Origin: an uncultured Alphaproteobacteria bacterium
GTDB lineage: Bacteria > Pseudomonadota > Alphaproteobacteria > Methylaequorales > Methylaequoraceae
Length of the DNA stretch: 64,000 nt
Direction: 5' to 3'
Assembly (NCBI GenBank): GCA_902563305.1
Contig: CACEWP010000001.1
Location: forward strand, 62,001 to 126,000
Part shown: in pieces, positions 1-8,868 of the stretch
Position numbering within the stretch: position 1 is the stretch's first letter
How the letters are laid out: every line of letters begins with the position of its first letter
Position numbers and translations under genes: made by a program
The notes under the pieces: model-generated
What the model was told of the DNA's origin: nothing
What the model saw: only the letters and a program-made list of their open reading frames with translations
Database searches by the model: none

Positions 1-1
1 A

Positions 2-235
2 GAGGAAAACAAAAACAGAATTAGAGGAAAAAATGAAATTGGTTTTGCCTCAATTCGAGGAGGAGATGTAATAGGTGAACATAGTGTATATTTTTTTTTA
101 GATGGGGAAAGAATTGAACTAAAACATATTGCGTCTAGTAGGAGTATATTTTCTATTGGTGCACTAGAGGCTGCTAAATGGCTTTACAAAAAAAAACCAG
201 GCTTGTATACGACAATGGATATGGTAAAAAATTAA
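2..235 (+). CDS. dapB: 4-hydroxy-tetrahydrodipicolinate reductase, C-terminal part (cut by window start)
   Basis: The reading frame is open from base 2 to the TAA at 233-235 and gives 77 residues with no start inside the window. The sequence carries IGFASIRGGDVIGEH, then GERIELKHIASSRSIFSIGAL and ends PGLYTTMDMVKN. These are the C-terminal substrate-domain and tail features of DapB, the NADPH-dependent reductase of the lysine/diaminopimelate pathway. The N-terminal Rossmann part lies upstream of the window. The downstream lipoprotein-like gene starts 2 nt after the stop, so the two are probably cotranscribed. Identification rests on the conserved RGGDVIGEH and PGLYTM-type tail. Confidence 0.9.
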   Translation, partial: EENKNRIRGKNEIGFASIRGGDVIGEHSVYFFLDGERIELKHIASSRSIFSIGALEAAKWLYKKKPGLYTTMDMVKN

Positions 236-237
236 TT

Positions 238-792
238 ATGCTAGCTAGAAATTTTATATTATTAATTTCATTTTTTATTATTTCCGTGTCATGTGAGGAG
301 AAAGTCTCTGAGAGTGATCTAAATGATTACAAATCAATAATGGATGTTAGATTAGGCCACCTTGGGAATGCAATTATTTTGCAAGGAAGACTTCTCGATG
401 CTTTCAATTTAAGAAATGATAGGTCAGATGAAGATCACTTCAAAGAAGCAGAAGAATTAGTTCGAGGACATCTTGAATCATTTGGTCGACCTGATGATTT
501 GGAAGATTTAAAAATACCCAATTCAAGAAAAATTCAGGAGATTCATAGGTCACTGATTGAAGCATCAGAACTGATGATATCAGCAACTAATGCACTCGAG
601 GATAATGCTTGGCTTGGTGGATCTGTATCTTTTGCTGAAAGAAACTTAGAGGTAGCAAGATTTAATTTCCAAAATGCTGTTAAACTAGTTTATAAAGTTG
701 AAGATGATAAGGAGGTAAAACCTGTTATGGAATACGAAGAATATGAAGTAGGAGAAACCCCTATTAAATCTGATAAACTTCAATCAGATTGA
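238..792 (+). CDS. Small predicted exported protein/lipoprotein of unknown function
   Basis: I do not recognise a family. I chose the ATG at 238 because the in-frame ATG at 178 lies inside the dapB end, while 238 follows the dapB stop and begins a hydrophobic signal segment (residues 6-17) ending in SVSC. Cys19 could be a lipid-attachment site, although the residue at -3 is Ser rather than the usual Leu/Val/Ile. The mature part (about 165 residues) is hydrophilic and acidic with long predicted helices (for example 30-80 and 105-160), and has no enzyme motif I know. It faces the EamA gene tail to tail with 7 nt between. Confidence 0.7.
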   Translation: MLARNFILLISFFIISVSCEEKVSESDLNDYKSIMDVRLGHLGNAIILQGRLLDAFNLRNDRSDEDHFKEAEELVRGHLESFGRPDDLEDLKIPNSRKIQEIHRSLIEASELMISATNALEDNAWLGGSVSFAERNLEVARFNFQNAVKLVYKVEDDKEVKPVMEYEEYEVGETPIKSDKLQSD

Positions 793-799
793 TATAAAA

Positions 800-1708
800 T
801 TACTTGTTTATCATTGATCGATTTACCATCCACCCACCTAAAACAATTAAGAGTAAACCATAAAGCATGTTTTGTGACAAACTTTCTCCTAAAAATAAAA
901 AACCCCAAATTGAACCAAAACACGGAATTAGATAGTTGCTTTGACTTGCAAATACAGCTGTTCTTATTTTAATTAAGTTAAAAAAGATCAGGATTGCAAG
1001 TCCTGTACAAACAACACCAAGAATACTGGCTGAGAGGAAACTTTCCAAGCTTATATTTTGAAGATGAAAAATTTCAGAATTACCTGAAAAGAACAAATGA
1101 GAAACTAAAACTGGAAATGACAATATTGTTGCCAAAACAGTTGAAAAAGTAGCTATCTCAAGGGGTGTATTGTTATTAATTTTTTTAACTAAATTTGCTG
1201 ATAAGCCATAGCAAAAAGAAGAGAAAATAATTAAACACGAGAAACTTATAGTTGTCGACAAAATTGATAGATTTGAAGGATTAATAAAAACAATCATTCC
1301 AAAAAAACCAACCAATAAGCCAAAAACACTAAAGAAGTTTAACTCAGTACCTCTAAATAATATAAAAGAAATCAGCAAGGTAAACAGAGGCATTGTTCCT
1401 ATAAGAGTGGATGCAACAATACTATCTACATAAATTTCACTTAGACTAATAAGGTTGAATGGCAAAACATTCCCAAAAACAGCTATCCCGATTAATAGAC
1501 CTGTATTTTTAGAAAACATTTTTTTAAAAGTATTTCTTTGGCAAAAAAACATAAGAAAGAATGATGCAATTAGAAGTCTATAAAAGGTCAAAAGACTTGG
1601 AGGGATTGTATCAATACTTAATTTTATAAATAAGAAAGAGCTTCCCCATATGGCTGACAGTGAAATTAATGCTACATAACTTTTGAAGGGGATATTAAGA
1701 TTTTTCAG
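800..1708 (-). CDS. EamA/DMT-family membrane transporter with a non-ATG start
   Basis: This is a drug/metabolite-transporter-type permease of about 302 residues with roughly ten hydrophobic helices and two EamA halves. The TTG at 1591 cannot be the start: reading upstream gives in-frame SAIWGSSFLFIK and SIDTIPPSLLTFYRL, the typical first-helix region of EamA proteins. The frame runs open to the stop codon of the upstream DUF2244 gene (1714-1712) and contains no ATG or GTG there. The best start is CTG at 1708-1706, 6 nt after a GGA. Reinitiation after the DUF2244 stop, or a base error near 1710, are alternatives. The substrate is unknown; such proteins export metabolites or amino acids. Confidence 0.75.
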   Translation of the reverse strand: MKNLNIPFKSYVALISLSAIWGSSFLFIKLSIDTIPPSLLTFYRLLIASFFLMFFCQRNTFKKMFSKNTGLLIGIAVFGNVLPFNLISLSEIYVDSIVASTLIGTMPLFTLLISFILFRGTELNFFSVFGLLVGFFGMIVFINPSNLSILSTTISFSCLIIFSSFCYGLSANLVKKINNNTPLEIATFSTVLATILSFPVLVSHLFFSGNSEIFHLQNISLESFLSASILGVVCTGLAILIFFNLIKIRTAVFASQSNYLIPCFGSIWGFLFLGESLSQNMLYGLLLIVLGGWMVNRSMINK

Positions 1709-1711
1709 ATT

Positions 1712-2179
1712 TTATCCAATACTATTTGAAAGTTTCAGAGCAGATTGAATTTGTGAAAGAAGTTTTTTTTTGTCATTATAATTTAAGAAAGATCCTAAAA
1801 GTACAACCTTATCCTTGGACTTAACAATTAAATTATGTTGGTGTCTGGCTGGATTTAAAATTTCCACCTTCGTCCAGTATGAGTCAAGATTCCAAGTTTG
1901 CATTTTTCCAGATGGAAAATTTCTAGTAATACAGAGTTTTTGACTGAGCACCTTAACTGTCTCGAAGATTTCGCCTGACTTATAATTAATTTTAAAAGCG
2001 TAGTAAAGTAACAAAACATCTAGACCTAAAAATCCGAAGACTGGCCAAGCCCCAATATACCAAAAGAAAACGCCCACAGCAAAAAAAACAAAAGACACAA
2101 TAAACATCAGGTTTCTAAAGCCTTTTTTGGATAGACTTCTATATGGAAGCACAGTTATATCTAAAAAAGTTTTTTCCAT
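1712..2179 (-). CDS. DUF2244 family membrane protein
   Basis: The 155-residue product matches the alphaproteobacterial DUF2244 pattern. It has an N-terminal LPYRSLSKKGF motif (residues 11-21) and two hydrophobic helices (about 25-45 and 47-64) containing GAWPVFGFLGLDVLLLYYAF. A soluble domain follows with RNFPSGK, then WNLDSYWTKVEI, then a C-terminal GSFLNYNDKKKL. The biochemical role is not known. Its stop codon is directly followed, in the same frame, by the EamA transporter reading frame, so the two are surely one transcript. It is divergent from the PfkB kinase with about 100 nt between. Confidence 0.8.
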   Translation of the reverse strand: MEKTFLDITVLPYRSLSKKGFRNLMFIVSFVFFAVGVFFWYIGAWPVFGFLGLDVLLLYYAFKINYKSGEIFETVKVLSQKLCITRNFPSGKMQTWNLDSYWTKVEILNPARHQHNLIVKSKDKVVLLGSFLNYNDKKKLLSQIQSALKLSNSIG

Positions 2180-2244
2180 ACAACTATATAAAGCTATTTT
2201 TTTTATTTTTAAAGTTATATTTATGTGAAATATTTTTGAAATTC

Positions 2245-2250
2245 TATAAT
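2245..2250 (+). promoter_or_regulatory. Possible -10 box for the PfkB kinase gene
   Basis: A consensus TATAAT lies 33 nt before the ATG at 2284, in the very AT-rich gap between the divergent DUF2244 and kinase genes. No convincing -35 hexamer is visible 16-18 nt upstream, so this is only a candidate. Confidence 0.3.
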
Positions 2251-2283
2251 ATCAAAATTTATATTATAAAAAGAAAGAATTAT

Positions 2284-3252
2284 ATGAATAAAAAAATTTT
2301 AGGAATGGGGAATGCAGTTTTGGATATTGTTTCATCCGTTTCAGATGATTTTCTGGCAAGTGCAAATTTAACAAAAGGGGCTATGACATTGGTAGACCAG
2401 AATGTATCTGATAAGATTCTAAAAAAAATTAACCCAATAAAAAAAGATTCTGGTGGGTCAGTAGCAAATACAATAGTGGGAATCTCACTTCTAGGATTAA
2501 ATTCATTTTTCTGTGGAAAAGTCAGAGACGATGAGCTTGGCGACGAATTTATTTCAGATATGGAAAAAACTAAAACTAAATTTCTTTGCAAACAATCCAC
2601 TCAAGGTTTGCCGACTGCAAGATGTATTGTATTCGTTTCGCCAGACGGTGAACGTTCAATGCAAACTTTCTTAGGAGCGAGCACAACTCTTGGGAAAGAG
2701 GATATAAAATCTGACTTTTTTAATGATATAGATTATTTATTAATTGAAGGTTACTTATGGAGTTCAGAAAGCGCAAGAGAGGCAATCTATAAAGCTATCG
2801 AAATTGCGAAGATTAAAAAAATTAAAATTGTTTTTTCACTATCTGATCCAAACTTAGTGAAGATGTACAGGGATGACTTTCTTAAACTATTAAAGTCTGA
2901 GATAAATATTTTAATAGGTAACGAACATGAATTTAAAGAATTATTAGGTAATAACAATTTATTAAATTTTTTAAAAACACAGACAGTTGAAATGTTACTT
3001 AAAACAATGGGTAATAAGGGTGTTGAAGTTGTTGATTCTGAGGGATCTGAAATAATACCTTCATTCCAAGTTGAATCGGTATTAGATACTACAGGAGCTG
3101 GAGATATGTTTGCTGCGGGATTCTTATACAAGTTATTAAAAGGCGAGTCGCCAAAAAAATCTGCTTTATTTGGCTGTAAAGTTGCGTCATTGATCATTCA
3201 GCAATACGGAGCAAGACTAACAGAAGAGACTTTAAGTAATCTAGCTAACTAG
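2284..3252 (+). CDS. PfkB-family sugar/nucleoside kinase (adenosine kinase-like)
   Basis: The 322-residue protein is a ribokinase-fold kinase. GGSVAN (57-62) is the substrate-binding glycine signature and DTTGAGDMFAAGF (268-280) is PfkB signature 2, with Asp274 as the catalytic base and the GAGD anion hole. In alphaproteobacteria proteins of this length and pattern (N-terminal GMGNAVLDI) are usually annotated adenosine kinase or carbohydrate kinase; the substrate cannot be read from the sequence. The open frame extends back to 2143, but ATG 2284 starts the conserved domain and has an AGAAAG upstream. It converges on the small membrane gene with an 8-nt overlap. Confidence 0.85.
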   Translation: MNKKILGMGNAVLDIVSSVSDDFLASANLTKGAMTLVDQNVSDKILKKINPIKKDSGGSVANTIVGISLLGLNSFFCGKVRDDELGDEFISDMEKTKTKFLCKQSTQGLPTARCIVFVSPDGERSMQTFLGASTTLGKEDIKSDFFNDIDYLLIEGYLWSSESAREAIYKAIEIAKIKKIKIVFSLSDPNLVKMYRDDFLKLLKSEINILIGNEHEFKELLGNNNLLNFLKTQTVEMLLKTMGNKGVEVVDSEGSEIIPSFQVESVLDTTGAGDMFAAGFLYKLLKGESPKKSALFGCKVASLIIQQYGARLTEETLSNLAN

Positions 3253-3481
3253 TTAAAAAAAAGTTAATTATTCCAAATGCAAAAATTGGTATTTGAAAAC
3301 CAAAATTTGTGAGAATCGCTTTATCTCTTAATAGATAGCCACTAACACTCCAGAATATAACACCTGAGCCATGTAAAAAAATATTTAAAGGATAGTAATT
3401 AAGGTTTGTCAAAAGTATGCCACTTAAGACAAGGATAGTACCTATCCACTTATTTACTTCTGCAACTTTATTCATGAGCAT
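3245..3481 (-). CDS. Small three-helix membrane protein, unknown function
   Basis: The 78-residue product has three hydrophobic segments (about 13-30, 32-50 and 59-77) separated by short loops (NYYP, RDKAILTN). It has no motif I recognise. A second ATG two codons downstream (3475) is an equally good start. The 3' end overlaps the PfkB kinase gene by 8 nt, convergently. It lies 41 nt downstream of the glycosyltransferase fusion on the same strand and could share its transcript. Confidence 0.55.
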   Translation of the reverse strand: MLMNKVAEVNKWIGTILVLSGILLTNLNYYPLNIFLHGSGVIFWSVSGYLLRDKAILTNFGFQIPIFAFGIINFFLTS

Positions 3482-3522
3482 AACTATTTGCTTTCCTAAA
3501 TTTTTTGAGATTTTTACTGCTT

Positions 3523-5412
3523 CTAAAAATCTATAATCGTTTTTAATTTTCTTAGTACCAAGTTAACAGGAATAGCATTAATATTTGTAGATTTAAAGGT
3601 CTTTTGAGAAGATATTGAAACATGAAGAGGATTACCAATTGGAGCAAACTTTTCAGCACTAGTTGGTCCAAAAAGCGTTAAGGTTGGAGTCCCAGTTGAG
3701 GAAATTAAATGACCACATCCTGTGTCATTACTTATCCCTGCTTTGCAATTTTTTACAATTTTAATTGTTTCCATTGGGTTATTGCTTTTGAAAATTTTTA
3801 TCTTCCCCCCAAACTCTCTAATTAAATTTCTCTCTAGATCAGTTTCTTTTGGACCTAAAATGAAGACTGGAAGAAGATTCCTTCTAATTAAATGTTCTGC
3901 GATATCAATGAAATTTTCAAAGGCCCATCGTTTCCAAATAACCGAAGCACCAGGACAAATAGCAATTTTATTATTATTAACCTTATTGTTAAGATTTGAA
4001 AATTTGACTTTTGAGGGACTGAGAACTTCAGACAAATTTACCAAGTGTTGACTAATATTTTTTTCGTCAGGATTTTCTGGAATTAAATCAGAAAACAAGT
4101 AATTTGCACATGAAGAAACAAAAATTTTAGTTTTAATTTTTTGTAAGATAAGGGTGGTTAAAAATCTTTTTTGAGTATCTATAACAATATCATAAGTTCC
4201 AAATTTATTTTTTTTAAACAAATCAAGAATATTAGAACCAAAATCTTCTTCATAAATATTATCTATGAGGCCTGAAGCAATAGAACTTAGCTCGGTTCTA
4301 AAAATTGAATTTCCTTTTCCTGCTAACCACGTTATTTGTGCATTAGGAAATATTTGTCTAAGACATTTAAGAAGAGGTAGTTTTAACAAAGCATCTCCTA
4401 GTAGATCTAATCCAACATAAACTAAAATTTTTACTTTCGATTTATCCTTTTTTTGGATTTTTCTTATTTCTTCATTGGAAACCCAAGTTCTGAATACCTG
4501 ATAACGAACAACTTTAGGATTAATCCTTGGGTTAACTTTGCTGAAACAATATGTGAGAAGAAATTTATTAAAAAGTTTTTCTTTGTTTACTCTTCTTCTC
4601 CAAGATAAACACCGTGCAACTATCTTTCTTAGCGCCTTCCTTTTCAATGCTTTATTAACAAATGCTGCTTTTTCTAAAAAATTAAGAGTTGCTATTGAGA
4701 GGTCATAAAGGGTTTGAGCATTATTACTCATTATCCTTTCTTTTATGAAAGAAGGTCCAACACATATAATTTTCTCAGTAGAAAAAACATTGAACTTTCT
4801 GGAGGTTTTTGAAATATATTGATTCCCAGCCACACGAAGCGGAAGTGAATAATCTTGAACAAAAACAGTTTCGTCGCAGCCCTTTACCTCCAAAATAGTT
4901 TCGGTTCTAATCATGAGATTGCTCGACCCACCCCAACCATTTACAAGAAACTTTTCGAATGTATTTTGAATTTCTGAGGATTCAGGCTTATTATTTGTGA
5001 AATTATACTTATTAGGATCTGGACTCCAATCCCAATCACCATACAAAAGATCGATATCTTTTTTTTGCATTTGTGATTTCATATATTTCAAACTATCTGG
5101 AGCGAGTATATCGTCGCCATCTAAAAGTTTGATATAAGAGTACTTGACAAACTTAAGAGCATTATTTGTTGCGATACTTGGTCCTGAGTTTTTCTGAGTA
5201 AAAATTTTATAATCTATTTTGCTAGATTTTAGAAAGTCTTTAGCAATTTTATATGAACGGTCTTTGGAACCGTCATCTACAACGATGACTTGATATTTTT
5301 CGGATTCTTCAAATTGATTTGTAGCGGAGTTTAAGGTTTGTAGAATATATTCTTCTTTATTATATAACGTGACAATTATTGATATGCCGTCTTTATATTT
5401 TACTCTTTGCAC
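3523..5412 (-). CDS. Two-domain glycosyltransferase: family 2 fused to family 9 (heptosyltransferase-like)
   Basis: The 629-residue protein joins two whole glycosyltransferase domains. Residues 1-230 are a GT-A family 2 domain with IIVTLYNKEEYI at the start, VVDDGS (45-49) and LLDGDD (96-101) for nucleotide-sugar and metal binding. A helical basic linker (about 240-325) follows. Residues 327-625 are a GT9 domain of the ADP-heptose:LPS heptosyltransferase type, with GLDLLGDALLKLPLL, CPGASVIWKRW, SNDTGCGHL (561-569) and GPTSAEKFAP (582-591). This suggests one polypeptide adding two sugars to a surface glycan or LPS core; the acceptor is not knowable here. It lies just downstream of phoB on the same strand, 51 nt away. 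Confidence 0.85.
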   Translation of the reverse strand: MQRVKYKDGISIIVTLYNKEEYILQTLNSATNQFEESEKYQVIVVDDGSKDRSYKIAKDFLKSSKIDYKIFTQKNSGPSIATNNALKFVKYSYIKLLDGDDILAPDSLKYMKSQMQKKDIDLLYGDWDWSPDPNKYNFTNNKPESSEIQNTFEKFLVNGWGGSSNLMIRTETILEVKGCDETVFVQDYSLPLRVAGNQYISKTSRKFNVFSTEKIICVGPSFIKERIMSNNAQTLYDLSIATLNFLEKAAFVNKALKRKALRKIVARCLSWRRRVNKEKLFNKFLLTYCFSKVNPRINPKVVRYQVFRTWVSNEEIRKIQKKDKSKVKILVYVGLDLLGDALLKLPLLKCLRQIFPNAQITWLAGKGNSIFRTELSSIASGLIDNIYEEDFGSNILDLFKKNKFGTYDIVIDTQKRFLTTLILQKIKTKIFVSSCANYLFSDLIPENPDEKNISQHLVNLSEVLSPSKVKFSNLNNKVNNNKIAICPGASVIWKRWAFENFIDIAEHLIRRNLLPVFILGPKETDLERNLIREFGGKIKIFKSNNPMETIKIVKNCKAGISNDTGCGHLISSTGTPTLTLFGPTSAEKFAPIGNPLHVSISSQKTFKSTNINAIPVNLVLRKLKTIIDF

Positions 5413-5463
5413 TGAAGATTCCCTTAATCTTTCTTCTCCTCTGTTTTTAATATTAACACAAGT

Positions 5464-6153
5464 CTAATCTTTATCAATAGAGTAGCCAGAGGACCTGATA
5501 GTCCTTATAAAGTTTTTTTTTCCTTCGATATTTAATGATTTTCTAAGCCTCCTTATGTGAGTGTCAACAGTTCTTCGTTCAACATAAATCCCGTGTCCCC
5601 AAACAGAATCTAGAAGTTGTTCTCTTGAAAATACTCTGCAAGGGTTTTCCATAAGATGCTTTAAAAGATTATATTCCGTGGGTCCAAGATGAACTCTCGT
5701 TTTTCCTCTGAATACTTTATGTTCATTATCCAAAATTTTAATGTCTTCAAACTCTAATATGTTGTTTTGAGTAGAAGTTGATCTTCTAATAAGGGCTTTT
5801 ATTCTTGCAATAAGTTCTGCAGGGCTAAAAGGTTTTGATATGTAATCATCCGCCCCATATTCCAAACCCCTTATTCTGTCTTCCTCTTCCTCTCTGGCAG
5901 TCAACATTATAATCGGTAAATTACTGGTTTCTTGTTTTCTTCGCAGAATTTTACAAAGCTCTAATCCATTTGGTTCAGGAATCATCCAATCAAATATAGC
6001 CAATGATGGAATTTCTTCTTTAATCAACAATAGTGCTTCTTCACCGTTAGTGGCTGATTTTACCTGAAATCCGTTTTTTTCAATATTGTAGGTAATCATT
6101 GGTAGTAATGATTTATCATCCTCCACCACAAGAATTGTTTTTTTAGTTTCCAT
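5464..6153 (-). CDS. phoB: Phosphate regulon response regulator PhoB
   Basis: The 229-residue protein has an OmpR/PhoB layout. A receiver domain (1-125) has acidic residues E11/D12/D13, phospho-acceptor Asp55 in IFDWMIPEPNGLELC and MLTAR around 84-88. A winged-helix DNA-binding domain (about 130-229) has TEYNLLKHLMENP and the recognition helix VERRTVDTHIRRLRKSL. It activates genes with Pho boxes when phosphate is low. The ATG directly follows the phoU stop, so it is the last gene of the pst operon. The nearest PhoR-type kinase is about 18 kb away at the other edge of the island. Confidence 0.93.
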   Translation of the reverse strand: METKKTILVVEDDKSLLPMITYNIEKNGFQVKSATNGEEALLLIKEEIPSLAIFDWMIPEPNGLELCKILRRKQETSNLPIIMLTAREEEEDRIRGLEYGADDYISKPFSPAELIARIKALIRRSTSTQNNILEFEDIKILDNEHKVFRGKTRVHLGPTEYNLLKHLMENPCRVFSREQLLDSVWGHGIYVERRTVDTHIRRLRKSLNIEGKKNFIRTIRSSGYSIDKD

Positions 6154-6807
6154 TTATTTAAGAGTACCTTGAAGATTATAAATAACTTCTTTTGATATTA
6201 CTTTTGATAGATCTCCAATTCTTTCTAATTCTTTAGCGATAAATAACATTTGTGTACAAAACCCAATAATATCTCTATCTTCCATCATCAAATGTAAATG
6301 CTCTCTAAAACAAGTTTCATACACAGAGTTAATTGTGATATCTTCGGTAGGAACAGATCGTGCAATTTCTTTTGACTCTTGATCATAAGCACTTAGGGCT
6401 GTGGAAAAATTTTTTAAAACTAAAAGGCCAAGTTGGTGAATTGAATCAGTGCTATAGCTATCAGGAGATTTTTTTACTGATAATATCCTTCCAGCCACGT
6501 TGGATGCATGATCACCGATGCGTTCTAGTATACTTGATATTTTCAGAGAAATAATAATCTGCCTAAGATCATCTGCAAGAGGTTGTCTTTTTGACAACGT
6601 AATGGTCGCAAATCCTCTTATTTTTTTTTCTAAAGCATCAATGCCTTTATCATTTTCTATAACTTCATTAGCTTTTGAAATATTGATTATTTTTATCAAG
6701 TCAACTGCTTGGAAGATTTGTTTTTCAACATTCAAACCCATTTTTGTTAAGTTGCTTTTTAGAGAATTTAAATCTTCATCATATGTTGTTACAATATGTT
6801 CTTTCAT
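6154..6807 (-). CDS. phoU: Phosphate signalling protein PhoU
   Basis: The 217-residue protein consists of two three-helix PhoU bundles, with metal-binding E/DxxxD-type stretches (LERIGDHASNVAGRI in repeat 1, LERIGDLSKVISKEVIY in repeat 2). PhoU links the Pst transporter to PhoR and prevents PhoB activation when phosphate is ample. It lies between pstB (3 nt upstream) and phoB (adjacent), the usual alphaproteobacterial order pstSCAB-phoU-phoB. Confidence 0.93.
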   Translation of the reverse strand: MKEHIVTTYDEDLNSLKSNLTKMGLNVEKQIFQAVDLIKIINISKANEVIENDKGIDALEKKIRGFATITLSKRQPLADDLRQIIISLKISSILERIGDHASNVAGRILSVKKSPDSYSTDSIHQLGLLVLKNFSTALSAYDQESKEIARSVPTEDITINSVYETCFREHLHLMMEDRDIIGFCTQMLFIAKELERIGDLSKVISKEVIYNLQGTLK

Positions 6808-6810
6808 TTT

Positions 6811-7575
6811 TTAACCTATTTTTCCTGTTATATAATCTTGAGTTTTTTTTTGGCTTGGTGTTGAAAAAATTTGATCTGTGCGCCCTACCTCGATTAAATT
6901 ACCCATATGAAAAAAAGCAGTTTGCTGTGAAACTCTTGCAGCTTGCTGCATAGAGTGAGTAACTATTACAATAGTAAAGTTTTTAACTAACTCATCAATA
7001 AGTTCTTCAATTACAGCAGTTGCTATTGGATCTAGTGCTGAGCAAGGTTCATCCATTAGAATGATTTGTGGACTAATTGCAATGGCTCTGGCTATGCATA
7101 GTCTTTGTTGTTGTCCCCCCGATAAAGAGGTTCCTGAATCATTTAGCCTATCTTTTACCTCTTCAAACAAACCAGCTTTTTTTAAGCTATATATAACTAG
7201 CTCCTCTAATTCATCATCGCTATTAACAATTCCATGAATTTTTGGTCCGTAGGCAACATTATCAAAAATTGACTTAGGGAATGGATTAGGTTTTTGGAAC
7301 ACCATTCCTATCTTTGCCCTAAGTAAAACCGGGTCGACTTCTGTGGAATATATATCTTCTTCATCAACAATAATTTTTCCTTCTATCCTACAAATATCAA
7401 TCGTATCATTCATACGATTTATACATCTAAGAAAAGTAGATTTTCCACAACCACTTGGACCTATTAAGGCTGTGACCTTATTTGTAGGAATTTCAAGATT
7501 GATTTTATCAAGTGCTTTCTTCTGGCCATAGTAAACATTAACATTTTTACTTTTTATTTTAATTTTTTCTGTCAT
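6811..7575 (-). CDS. pstB: Phosphate ABC transporter ATP-binding subunit PstB
   Basis: The 254-residue ATPase has Walker [10 protein letters not shown] (39-47), the Q-loop region [16 protein letters not shown] that is typical of PstB, the ABC signature LSGGQQQR and Walker B IILMDEP followed by the switch His in VTHSMQQA. It powers phosphate import with PstA and PstC. I prefer ATG 7575 (preceded by GAGAGG) to ATG 7587, which has no ribosome-binding site. It is 18 nt from the end of pstA. Confidence 0.94.
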   Translation of the reverse strand: MTEKIKIKSKNVNVYYGQKKALDKINLEIPTNKVTALIGPSGCGKSTFLRCINRMNDTIDICRIEGKIIVDEEDIYSTEVDPVLLRAKIGMVFQKPNPFPKSIFDNVAYGPKIHGIVNSDDELEELVIYSLKKAGLFEEVKDRLNDSGTSLSGGQQQRLCIARAIAISPQIILMDEPCSALDPIATAVIEELIDELVKNFTIVIVTHSMQQAARVSQQTAFFHMGNLIEVGRTDQIFSTPSQKKTQDYITGKIG

Positions 7576-7593
7576 AAAACCTCTCATAATATT

Positions 7594-8868
7594 TTACCAT
7601 TTTTTTTCAAACTTTTGTCTAATATATACTGCCAATCCGTTCATCAAAATAAGAAAAGAAAGTAAAACCATTACCCCTGCCGCAGTAAGCTCAACAAAAC
7701 CTCTAGCAGCAGTACTTTTCCAAAGATAAATTTGAACTGGAAGAACAGTAGAGGAATCTAAAAATGACCCTGGAACATCAACAATAAACGCAACCATTCC
7801 TATCATTAATAATGGTGCGGACTCTCCAAGTGCTTGAGACATTCCAATGATGGTTCCTGTCAGAATACCTGGCAAAGAAAGTGGAAGTACATGATGAGTA
7901 ACTGTCTGAAACTTCGTTGCACCTAAACCAATTGCAGCTTCTCTAATTGACGGTGGTACAGCCTTTAATGAAGCTCTGGTGGCAATAATAATTGTTGGAA
8001 GAGTCATAAGAGCTAAAACCATTCCGCCAACGATGGGGGCAGATCTCGGTAAATGCATGACATTGAGAAAAATTGCTAAACCTAATAATCCAAATATTAT
8101 AGAGGGTACGGCTGCTAAGTTATTAATATTAACCTCAATAAAATCTGTAAATTTATTTTTTGGTGCAAGCTCCTCAAGAAAGACTCCTGCGGCAACGGCA
8201 ATTGGAAATGATAGAATTAATGTTACAAATAATGTAAAGAATGAGCCTACAAGCGAGCCCCAGATTCCTGCTTGTTCCGGTTCTGTTGAATCTGCCTTTA
8301 CAAAAAAGTTTTTATTAAAATTACTTTCAATATTATTTGCTGATCTTATTTCATTCAGCCAATTCAATTCGAGGTTAGAAATCAATCTATCTTCTTCTGC
8401 TATCAACTCCATGTCTGGATTTTTATTTATAACATCAATTTTTGAGGAGGCTAATAACCATAAGGTGACTTTCTGGCCTATTAGTTGTTTGTTTTCTAGA
8501 ACAAGTCTCATAAGGTTTTCTTCCTCTGAACTAGAGATAAAGTTACTTAATTTGCGTAATTCGCCCTTGTCAGAAATTTCTGGAAAAAAACTATTTAAAG
8601 AGTTTTTGATTATTTTTTGAAAATTTGCGAATTTTATATCTTCTTCTTTTTGGTCATTGTCTGTGTAAATTATATCAGGATCAAAATATACTTCTAATTT
8701 TATATAAGTACTTAAAAAAGCTTTTTTCCCCTCCATAAAAATTGAACTAAGAATAATACATAAAAATGTGACTGCAGATGTTATACCTAGCAAACCATAA
8801 ATCTTGAATCGTGATTCTTGTCTTTTTCTTTTTTTTAGAGAATATTCTATTTTTTTTAGGTTATTCAT
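7594..8868 (-). CDS. pstA: Phosphate ABC transporter permease PstA, long form
   Basis: The 424-residue permease is much longer than E. coli PstA (about 296). After the first membrane helix (about 23-48) there is an extra periplasmic-type region of roughly 150 residues, the DUF3333-type extension known from alphaproteobacterial PstA. The transport domain (about 205-420) carries five hydrophobic helices and the EAA-type loop IREAAIGLGATKFQTVTHHVLP. It overlaps the end of pstC by 8 nt. Confidence 0.92.
   Translation of the reverse strand: MNNLKKIEYSLKKRKRQESRFKIYGLLGITSAVTFLCIILSSIFMEGKKAFLSTYIKLEVYFDPDIIYTDNDQKEEDIKFANFQKIIKNSLNSFFPEISDKGELRKLSNFISSSEEENLMRLVLENKQLIGQKVTLWLLASSKIDVINKNPDMELIAEEDRLISNLELNWLNEIRSANNIESNFNKNFFVKADSTEPEQAGIWGSLVGSFFTLFVTLILSFPIAVAAGVFLEELAPKNKFTDFIEVNINNLAAVPSIIFGLLGLAIFLNVMHLPRSAPIVGGMVLALMTLPTIIIATRASLKAVPPSIREAAIGLGATKFQTVTHHVLPLSLPGILTGTIIGMSQALGESAPLLMIGMVAFIVDVPGSFLDSSTVLPVQIYLWKSTAARGFVELTAAGVMVLLSFLILMNGLAVYIRQKFEKKW

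Noticed and set aside
178-237. Upstream ATG at 178 for the lipoprotein-like gene
   Set aside because: It lies inside the dapB coding end in another frame and adds a polar stretch before the signal peptide.
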